The notes beneath the pieces are model-generated. The model searched no databases. It was given only the letters and a program-made list of their open reading frames with translations, and was not told the DNA's origin. Source: a virus. From it: a stretch of DNA of 42,672 nucleotides. Each line of letters starts with the position of its first letter. Position 1 is the stretch's first letter. Location: positions 1 to 42,672 of the IMG/VR virus record IMGVR_UViG_3300025759_000191. One strand, 5' to 3'. The position numbers and the translations under genes are program-made. Shown here piece by piece: positions 37,110 through 42,672 of this stretch.

Positions 37110-37466
37110 TTAGTATGTACTCAACTCTATAATACCCCTGTATAAGTCGTCATGGGGTTTGATAAATTTGGAAATAGGCTTGGTTTTATTAGTAAGCATC
37201 ACGCTACTAACATCACTAGTGCCAGCTTTAACGAAAATTAGCTCACTATTAGATATCCACCAACTATTTACTACCGCATAAAATGAGCTATTGACGAATT
37301 CAACATTGAATTTCCAAGCGTTGAAAGATCCGAATTTATAAACGTATTCTGCGCCGGTAGTGGTGCGCGTTCTAGATTCTATTTTTCTATCCTTTTCCTG
37401 ATAGTTATATTCGGGGGTGATTTCTACGCCGGTAGCGCTGTTTGTTAAATATAATCTATATGTCAT
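37110..37466 (-). CDS. Minor tail protein after tape measure
   Basis: This 118-residue protein overlaps the tape measure stop by ATGA. It has beta-rich segments (YNYQEKDRKIESRTRTTTG, FNAWKFNVEFVNSSF). Its size and place are those of lambda gpM or HK97-type distal tail proteins joining the tube to the tip. Family identity is not certain. Confidence 0.65.
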   Translation of the reverse strand: MTYRLYLTNSATGVEITPEYNYQEKDRKIESRTRTTTGAEYVYKFGSFNAWKFNVEFVNSSFYAVVNSWWISNSELIFVKAGTSDVSSVMLTNKTKPISKFIKPHDDLYRGIIELSTY

Positions 37467-39556
37467 ACCGCTTGGCGCTCCACAAAGTTTGGCCTAACAC
37501 CTTCGTTGTCAAGCTCATTGAACGCCTGAATAATCGGGCCAGCAACCACCTCTTTCATTTCGTTCGCATCAAGCGCTAGCAGAGAATCTGCGCTTGTTGC
37601 GTTCGGTAGAACCTCAACAATAAGCGTTTCGATGGTTATGGTAGTGCCGCCATTGGTTATGGTGTCGCCATTAGTTGTGGTGATACCATCGTTCGCCGCG
37701 CCAGGTGCAGAGCCTTGAGAGTTTAAGAAGCTGGTTAAATCGGTATTTTGTCGGGGTGATAATACCCGCTCGCCTTTATCTAAAAGAAAGGTTGACTCTC
37801 TGGGAACGTTATCAAGCCCGCCATGAGCCACCCCGCCAAGCGTACCCGCTCCAGTCGCCGCAGATGCCGCCATACCTGCCAAGCCTGCCGCTAATGATGC
37901 AGCCGCTACCGCTGGAGCTAGCGCTGGCCCAACTATGGGGATAGCTGCGGTTGCTGCAAATGCGTTACCGTATATTGTACCTCCAATCCTTGCGCCCTCT
38001 GATGTACCCATCAGCTTAGATGTAATTAGGTGCTGAATGCCGACCTTGACAAACATCGCCACCATTTCAGTTAGCACTTGTTTAGATAGGTTTCTCAATG
38101 AGTCGGTTAAGCTTTTGCCGCTTACTATTGCGCTAGCAAATGATTTGCTGAAACCGTCAACTGTGAATTTCATCAAGCCCGCTAGCTGCTTTGATGCGGT
38201 TTCGTTCATGGTTCCAAGATCTTTATAAAATAAATTCCACCCCTCGCCCAATATGCTAATCATGTCTAGCGTGTTTTCAGTGGTGCCGGTGTTAGAATCC
38301 TTTATGGATTCAGCCGCCGCCGCGCTCACCTCGCGCATGCGCTCAACATTCTCTACTCCTGCATTAAAGGCATCTTCTACGCTAAACTTAAAGCCATCGA
38401 GCGACCCGCCGAGGCTTTCTATGGCCTCTGTACCGCTTGCCGTTATTACTGTGAATCCTTTTGATGCTTCATTCTCTATGTTCTGCATGGCGTCAGCGAA
38501 TGCAGCGCCCATGGCTTCAGAAAAACCCTGAGCGGGGTTGTCTGAAAATATATTGGCAATCGCATTGAATGCCCATTCTCCAAATCTGCTAACTATATCC
38601 GTAGCGCCATTAAATGCGGCATCAAAAACCCTCACTATCATTTGCCCCATCTGCTGTAGTGCAATGGCGGTGTTTTCAGCCATTCCTTTAAGGCCGTTAG
38701 AGAAGGTATTAAATACATCACCCCCTGATAGAAAATCAATTAGATTTGTAGCGAACGTTTTCAAAACATTATGCATACCGGCAAAAATATTAATTGACGT
38801 TCTAAGCATGTTAGCTAGATGCTTTCTTGATTTTGCTACCGCATCAGCGAAACCGTTAGCAAGCGGCGCCAAAAATGGCATTAACTCTTCAGCAATCGCC
38901 ATACCAACGCCTTTAACCGATTTACCCGCCCGCGTCATCGCATCAACCATGTTCGCAGATTTGGCCGCAAGCGATCCAGATATAGTCACCCCCAGGAAAT
39001 CAGCATCATTTGCCGCCGCTCGCATGGCATCGCTTCCGCCTTTAAGCATTGTCAACATAGCCGTTCCTTCCGAATCAAAAAGCTTGAACGATAGCCGCAA
39101 CTGGTCAGCGGGGTCTTTTACGCCCTCCATAGCATCGGCCAGCTTCGCCATTTTATCATCCAGATTCAACCGCTTAAATTCGGCGGCATTAATGCCGAGC
39201 TCTTTTAATGCTGGCGCGGCTTCACCCATACCCTTGGCGGCTTCAGCAACTCGACGCGTAGACCTCTGAACGGCCATGTTGAATGTTTCCGTGCTAATTC
39301 CGGCAAGATCAGCCGCGTGCTGGGTGCGCGTTAACTCTTCAGTGGTCAGCCCTAGACGAATAGCAAACTTTCCTTGCCTGTCAACGGACGCCGCTACAGC
39401 AGTAGTAAACCCAACAACAGCCGCGCCTGTGCCCGCTATAGCTGTAGATGCTTTCAAGGCTGTCTTAGCAAAATCTTTTAATGATGCGCTAGACTTGCCC
39501 AGCTTCTTGCTAGCCCTATCGTTCGCATCAATTATAAATTCAATTTTATTTGCCAT
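37463..39556 (-). CDS. Tail tape measure protein
   Basis: This 697-residue protein has a long helical N-terminal half, starting with RASKKLGKSSASLKDFAKTA, with Ala-rich helices typical of tape measures. The central region is hydrophobic (IPIVGPALAPAVAAASLAAG, LAGMAASAATGAGTLGGVAH). The C-terminal part has LDKGERVLSP, common at tape-measure ends. It sets tail length. By the usual 1.5 A per residue its tail would be about 100 nm. It overlaps the frameshifted chaperone end by 11 bp. Confidence 0.9.
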   Translation of the reverse strand: MANKIEFIIDANDRASKKLGKSSASLKDFAKTALKASTAIAGTGAAVVGFTTAVAASVDRQGKFAIRLGLTTEELTRTQHAADLAGISTETFNMAVQRSTRRVAEAAKGMGEAAPALKELGINAAEFKRLNLDDKMAKLADAMEGVKDPADQLRLSFKLFDSEGTAMLTMLKGGSDAMRAAANDADFLGVTISGSLAAKSANMVDAMTRAGKSVKGVGMAIAEELMPFLAPLANGFADAVAKSRKHLANMLRTSINIFAGMHNVLKTFATNLIDFLSGGDVFNTFSNGLKGMAENTAIALQQMGQMIVRVFDAAFNGATDIVSRFGEWAFNAIANIFSDNPAQGFSEAMGAAFADAMQNIENEASKGFTVITASGTEAIESLGGSLDGFKFSVEDAFNAGVENVERMREVSAAAAESIKDSNTGTTENTLDMISILGEGWNLFYKDLGTMNETASKQLAGLMKFTVDGFSKSFASAIVSGKSLTDSLRNLSKQVLTEMVAMFVKVGIQHLITSKLMGTSEGARIGGTIYGNAFAATAAIPIVGPALAPAVAAASLAAGLAGMAASAATGAGTLGGVAHGGLDNVPRESTFLLDKGERVLSPRQNTDLTSFLNSQGSAPGAANDGITTTNGDTITNGGTTITIETLIVEVLPNATSADSLLALDANEMKEVVAGPIIQAFNELDNEGVRPNFVERQAV

Positions 39557-39803
39557 TCAATTTCGCCTGCTCGCTCTTAGCGTAGCTGTTGAACTCATCC
39601 CTAATAATCGCAAATATTGATACTATTATATTTTCCTGCTCTATATAGCTTTTGCCATTTGGCCAACAATACTGTTTTGCCCCCTCGATGCTTAAATGGT
39701 GGCAATTCTTAAAGGCATCAATCCACGCATCAACAGGATAGCCATAGATAACTATATTTTCGTAAGCTATCCCGCTAAAGTGTCGCCTTGCGGCTCTTCT
39801 AAC
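39546..39803 (-). CDS. Tail assembly chaperone, -1 frame extension (T part of G-T)
   Basis: This frame has no start of its own. It is reached by -1 slippage at A AAA AAG (39803-39809) in the upstream chaperone gene. It encodes 85 residues (VRRAARRHFSGIAYENIVIY onward, ending AKLNGK) and stops at TAA 39546-39548, 11 bp into the tape measure gene. The fused product would have 235 residues. The G/G-T pair chaperones tape measure and tube assembly in most siphoviruses. Confidence 0.8.
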   Translation of the reverse strand, partial: VRRAARRHFSGIAYENIVIYGYPVDAWIDAFKNCHHLSIEGAKQYCWPNGKSYIEQENIIVSIFAIIRDEFNSYAKSEQAKLNGK

Positions 39804-40252
39804 TTTTTTTCATCAGCTACCCTAAAGTAAGATTTATCAACTAATTTGTTAGCAATCTGAATAATTAAACTGATGAAATAAATAGACTCAAGAAAAACGG
39901 GAAATAATTCATTATCGGGCTTAACTTCCTTTCCCTGAATCGTGAACCCCTCTATATCGGATATCGATCCTTTTAAAGCGGTGGCGGCATCACCCATAAA
40001 GGCGATAGTTTCCTCTTGCGGCATTAAATCAGATATTTCTATATGCTCTTTATTTGTTACGCCTGGCTGTTGCTGATTCTCGAAATCTATTCTTTCGTTT
40101 TGCTTCTCAACTTCCTCAAGATGTTTAGCGATTTTTTCCATATGCGGGCTAAGCAGTAGAGCATTAACCCTGTTCAGCGGTCGCATGGTTACCGTTATTT
40201 TGTCGCCATCAAATTCAAACGTTTCTTTTATGTCTAAAATAAAGTTACCCAT
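39767..40252 (-). CDS. Tail assembly chaperone (G part)
   Basis: This 161-residue protein begins MGNFILDIKETFEFDGDKIT and continues with RPLNRVNALLLSPHMEKIAK, which suits tail chaperones. It lies between the tube and tape measure genes. Near its end, codons GAA AAA AAG form a slippery site. Without slippage it ends after DTLAG. With slippage it joins the -1 frame at 39546-39803. Confidence 0.8.
   Translation of the reverse strand: MGNFILDIKETFEFDGDKITVTMRPLNRVNALLLSPHMEKIAKHLEEVEKQNERIDFENQQQPGVTNKEHIEISDLMPQEETIAFMGDAATALKGSISDIEGFTIQGKEVKPDNELFPVFLESIYFISLIIQIANKLVDKSYFRVADEKKLEEPQGDTLAG
39803..39809 (-). other. Programmed -1 frameshift site A AAA AAG
   Basis: The heptamer is read on the minus strand within GAA AAA AAG, in the correct X XXY YYZ phase. 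It lies 11 codons before the zero-frame stop. A short GCC-GCAA-GGC hairpin follows. It is the same heptamer as in E. coli dnaX. Confidence 0.8.
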
Positions 40253-40261
40253 TTTTTGCCC

Positions 40262-41254
40262 TTACTTGTATAGTGCGCCGCCTTGTGAGTTAATCATGGT
40301 TATCTGTAAAGTGTTCGCGTTGGCATCGCTGTATTGCCCCCGACCTGAAATATTCAGCATAACTTCACCTGGCCCGCCTGCGCTTTTTTCTAGAGTTTCA
40401 TATCGCGCCCGCTCTACTTCAATCCATATCTGGTTATTGTATCCGCTTTGTATTTCCGTTGTACCTTTACAATATAGTTTTAACAATCCGATATTAGTGT
40501 CATTAAAAAAGTCTGTATAATTTGAGTTATTATTCCATGGAATCGTCATATTGAATGTTACATCACGAAACCCGTTAAGCCGGTTTGCATAGGGCCAAAA
40601 CCCCTGGCCCAATGTAAATTGGGGTTCTATTGGATCGGCAACGTTAACCGTTATAGACTCAGCAGAAAGGCCCGCGCCGTTCAAGGTTAAGCTGCTATTG
40701 TCCCATGTAAAAAGCTCATCATTAGATATGTATTGATTACTGACATCAACCACGCCGTTATCATCAGTGCCGCCAACAAACGCCGCTTTAGCCTTTAAAA
40801 AGCCGCCTTGCTCTAAAGAAAACTCTAAACTAGTAGCGCACAAATTATGGAAATTCTGTCTATTAGAGTTGGCATCCGATGACCCTTTCGAGATTGTTAC
40901 AGGATTCCCCCATGACAGCGGCATTGATTCCGAGGTGTTTGGCTGCCATATGTGCGTGAATATACTATCGCTTGTAACGCTGCTCGCTTTGTTCATCATG
41001 GCGCTAAGTAGCAAACCCAAGCTAGCCGCGCCCGCTTCCACCTCTATATCTCCGCTAACATGCCTATGCCCGTTGTAGCGGCTTCTTTCATCATATACAC
41101 CATCCAACTGATTGGATAATATATCCTCCTGATTTCTTGTTAGTGTTTCAGACAGGTATGGCAGGTTAGTAGTTGAGTTGGTAAGATCGCCAACAGTTCC
41201 ATATGAGTTTTGAAACACAAAACCGAGCGCTGATTGATTTCCATAAATTGGCAT
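40262..41254 (-). CDS. Tail tube protein paralogue 2
   Basis: This 330-residue protein starts MPIYGNQSALGFVFQNSYGT. It shares with its neighbours the motifs HVSGDIEVEAGA, THIWQPNT, IEVERARYETLEKSAGGPGE-type sequences and E-x-QSGYN. It lies last of the three tube-like genes, just before the chaperone. TAGAGGC precedes the ATG, much as TAGAGG does for paralogue 1. Which paralogue makes the bulk of the tube is not clear. Confidence 0.75.
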   Translation of the reverse strand: MPIYGNQSALGFVFQNSYGTVGDLTNSTTNLPYLSETLTRNQEDILSNQLDGVYDERSRYNGHRHVSGDIEVEAGAASLGLLLSAMMNKASSVTSDSIFTHIWQPNTSESMPLSWGNPVTISKGSSDANSNRQNFHNLCATSLEFSLEQGGFLKAKAAFVGGTDDNGVVDVSNQYISNDELFTWDNSSLTLNGAGLSAESITVNVADPIEPQFTLGQGFWPYANRLNGFRDVTFNMTIPWNNNSNYTDFFNDTNIGLLKLYCKGTTEIQSGYNNQIWIEVERARYETLEKSAGGPGEVMLNISGRGQYSDANANTLQITMINSQGGALYK

Positions 41255-41266
41255 AGTTAAAAGCCT

Positions 41267-42256
41267 CTAATATGCTGATTTAGTGTTAGTTAACGTAAAT
41301 ATAGCTATTTCTGCATCGGCTGTATCATAGTGGGCGTTACCATTAAAGCTTAACATAACCTCACCTGGCCCCGTTCTATTTGCTTCTGCTGTTTCAATTC
41401 TTACGCGCCGCAATATCATGTTAAATTTGTTGTAGTAGCCGCTTTGTATCTCGGTGGCATCCTGAAAAGTGATATCAAAGTCTAATTCATCTTTATTTTT
41501 GAATGCCTGGTAAAAGCTGTTTGTATCATATAAAAGCGAACCCGAAACAGATACTTTTCTCTGCCCTGTTAAAACGTTTTTACCAGGCCAGAAGCCCCCA
41601 TCAAGATAGTATTTAGGCTCAACGGGATCTTCCAGGTTGATTGTCAGCTCTTTTATTTCCGAAACAGCACCAAGATTATCGATACTGATACTGCTGGCAT
41701 CCCATGTAAAAGGCGCCTCGGTGGGGAATGCATGAGATTTAGAGAAAGCATCGCCGTCATCCCGCCCGCCAATAAAGCCGCATGTCATTTTTAATAGTTC
41801 GCCGTTAGCAATTCCGATATTTAGAGTGTTGGCAACTAGGTTATAGTAGTTTCCAGAAGTGCCGCCAAACTTACCCACTACCGAGTAGGTGCAAGGGCGC
41901 TTCCACGATGAGCCAATGGTGCTATCAAAAGCGGCCGTTTTCGGTTGCCATGAATGCGTTCTTAAATCGTCGCTAGTGGTCACAACAGCGGTTCCGAAAA
42001 AAGCCCCTAGCATATAGCCCATGCTGATAGGGTTCGCCTCTATTGCTAACTCGCCAGATACCTCGCTCATTCCTGCGTAGTTCTGCGGTTCATCATAACT
42101 GCCCTTTAGAGCTTTTTGAAAATTAACGCCCCTCTTGATTGATATGCTATCGCTTAATGCGGGGATTGATTGCGCACTATTAGTTGTATCGGCTATGGTT
42201 CCAAATGAATTTTGAAATGTAAAAAAGGGCGCCCTATCTGCTCCGTAAATCGGCAT
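41267..42256 (-). CDS. Tail tube protein paralogue 1
   Basis: This 329-residue protein starts MPIYGADRAPFFTFQNSFGT. It contains EVSGELAIEANP, RTHSWQPKT, EDPVEPKYYLDGGFWPGKN and EIQSGYYNKFN, aligned with paralogues 2 and 3. It is the middle gene of the tandem triplet, with short gaps of about 11 bp to both neighbours. The tail tube role is inferred from family resemblance and position. Confidence 0.75.
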   Translation of the reverse strand: MPIYGADRAPFFTFQNSFGTIADTTNSAQSIPALSDSISIKRGVNFQKALKGSYDEPQNYAGMSEVSGELAIEANPISMGYMLGAFFGTAVVTTSDDLRTHSWQPKTAAFDSTIGSSWKRPCTYSVVGKFGGTSGNYYNLVANTLNIGIANGELLKMTCGFIGGRDDGDAFSKSHAFPTEAPFTWDASSISIDNLGAVSEIKELTINLEDPVEPKYYLDGGFWPGKNVLTGQRKVSVSGSLLYDTNSFYQAFKNKDELDFDITFQDATEIQSGYYNKFNMILRRVRIETAEANRTGPGEVMLSFNGNAHYDTADAEIAIFTLTNTKSAY

Positions 42257-42267
42257 AACATAAACCT

Positions 42268-42672
42268 CTAATAGTGAGTATGAGTATTAACTAATGTTAT
42301 AACAACCATGGAGCTGTTAGTTATAGTATAACCTGTCAAGCGCCCGCTTAAAGTGGCCTCTATCTCTCCGTGTCCATCGGTTGGAGCCTCTAGGCTATCC
42401 CATGAAACATAAGGCATGTAGATGTTTAGAGAATGATTGTAACCGCTTTGACACTCTAATGGATGTTTGAAATGCAGGTTGACCGCCTCTGCGGATATCC
42501 TTCCTGAAGCTGTAACCTGGCTGAAAGCTGCATATTCACTTGAACCATCAAATGATAACCCAACAGAAATAGTACCGCTCCTAAACCCATTTCTGACGAT
42601 TCTATCAGGCCATTGATCACCAGCCGCTAGTGTATGCTTAGCCTCCAGCGACTCATCAAGCGTGATCGCTAC
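42268..42672 (-). CDS. Tail tube protein paralogue 3, C-terminal part
   Basis: This is the continuation of the gene whose start is at 717, in the same frame through the 117-bp terminal repeat. It ends ITLVNTHTHY with TAG at 42268-42270. The segment keeps the E-x-QSGYN motif and the GPGE/GHGE-x-x-x-x-x-G motif near the C terminus that both downstream paralogues also have. The window cuts the gene in two only because of where the contig was opened. Confidence 0.75.
   Translation of the reverse strand, partial: VAITLDESLEAKHTLAAGDQWPDRIVRNGFRSGTISVGLSFDGSSEYAAFSQVTASGRISAEAVNLHFKHPLECQSGYNHSLNIYMPYVSWDSLEAPTDGHGEIEATLSGRLTGYTITNSSMVVITLVNTHTHY
42556..42672. repeat. Terminal direct repeat, right copy
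   Basis: This is the right-hand copy of the 117-bp terminal repeat. It differs from the left copy at one base (A at 42571). The mismatch suggests that the assembly merged slightly different genomes of one population. Confidence 0.9.

Noticed and set aside
38538-39269. 243-codon plus-strand frame antisense to the tape measure gene
   Set aside because: No ribosome site and no recognisable motifs. Its Ser/Ala/Leu-rich composition is what the antisense of Ala-rich helices gives. It is in a different phase from the endonuclease/intein pair and serves as a useful contrast.
1-42672. Integrase, attachment site or lysogeny module
   Set aside because: No tyrosine or serine recombinase motif was found on either strand, and no tRNA-borne attachment site. 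The Cro-like gene alone does not show temperate life.

Overview
The window is a complete, or nearly complete, genome of a tailed double-stranded DNA phage (Caudoviricetes, siphovirus-like). It is linearised inside a tail gene. The first 117 bases recur as the last 117 with one mismatch, so the contig closes into a circle of about 42,555 bp. The head module is Mu-like: a DUF935-type portal fused to MuF, a gpI-type protease with a nested scaffold, and gp36- and gpG-like completion proteins. The tail is a long flexible one: tail-tube proteins, a frameshifted tail chaperone and a tape measure. There is no integrase, DNA polymerase or tRNA gene, so the phage looks lytic or at least not obviously integrating, and it relies on the host replisome. 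An M23 endopeptidase, a GTA-type holin and an outer-membrane-barrel-like protein in the lysis block suggest a Gram-negative host. The host is not identifiable from sequence alone.

Layout. Transcription diverges near 24.2 kb, where overlapping promoters share a palindromic operator beside a small Cro-like HTH gene. Rightward (24.3-32.8 kb, + strand) lie a Sak4-like ATPase, a DUF669 SSB-like protein and a DEDDh exonuclease (recombination/repair). After them come a structured intergenic RNA element and a long run of small, often membrane-anchored proteins of unknown role. Leftward (- strand) from 23.8 kb lie small early genes including an LPD29-domain protein. Next are a bidirectional terminator, a replication initiator (Phg_2220_C type) carrying four 18-bp palindromic iterons inside its gene (lambda O/ori-like), a PPCQ-motif protein and a VRR-NUC nuclease. 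From 18.3 kb down come virion appendage-like proteins, a ParB-methyltransferase fusion, TerS, TerL, portal-MuF, a radical SAM enzyme, protease/scaffold, decoration protein, major capsid protein, a three-domain glycosyltransferase/methyltransferase protein and the neck genes. The order then continues through the contig ends into three tail-tube paralogues, the chaperone, tape measure, tail tip and glycine-rich adhesin, and finally the lysis genes, ending at the convergent junction near 32.82 kb.

Most striking system. The MuF half of the portal fusion is interrupted by a 337-residue intein. The central three quarters of the intein DNA also encode, on the opposite strand, a 247-residue EDxHD (Vsr-like) homing endonuclease with its own good Shine-Dalgarno site. 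The two frames are codon-aligned, and the endonuclease gene contains none of the three codons (TTA, CTA, TCA) that would create a stop in the intein frame. Its 3' end runs antisense to the intein's block B. This is an intein that appears to carry its homing endonuclease in antisense instead of in frame.

Other points of note are two candidate -1 frameshifts on A AAA AAG and a nine-copy GCRGTACAG motif array in all reading frames. Two enzyme genes (radical SAM and GT4-methyltransferase-GT2) sit inside the capsid operon and may modify the virion.
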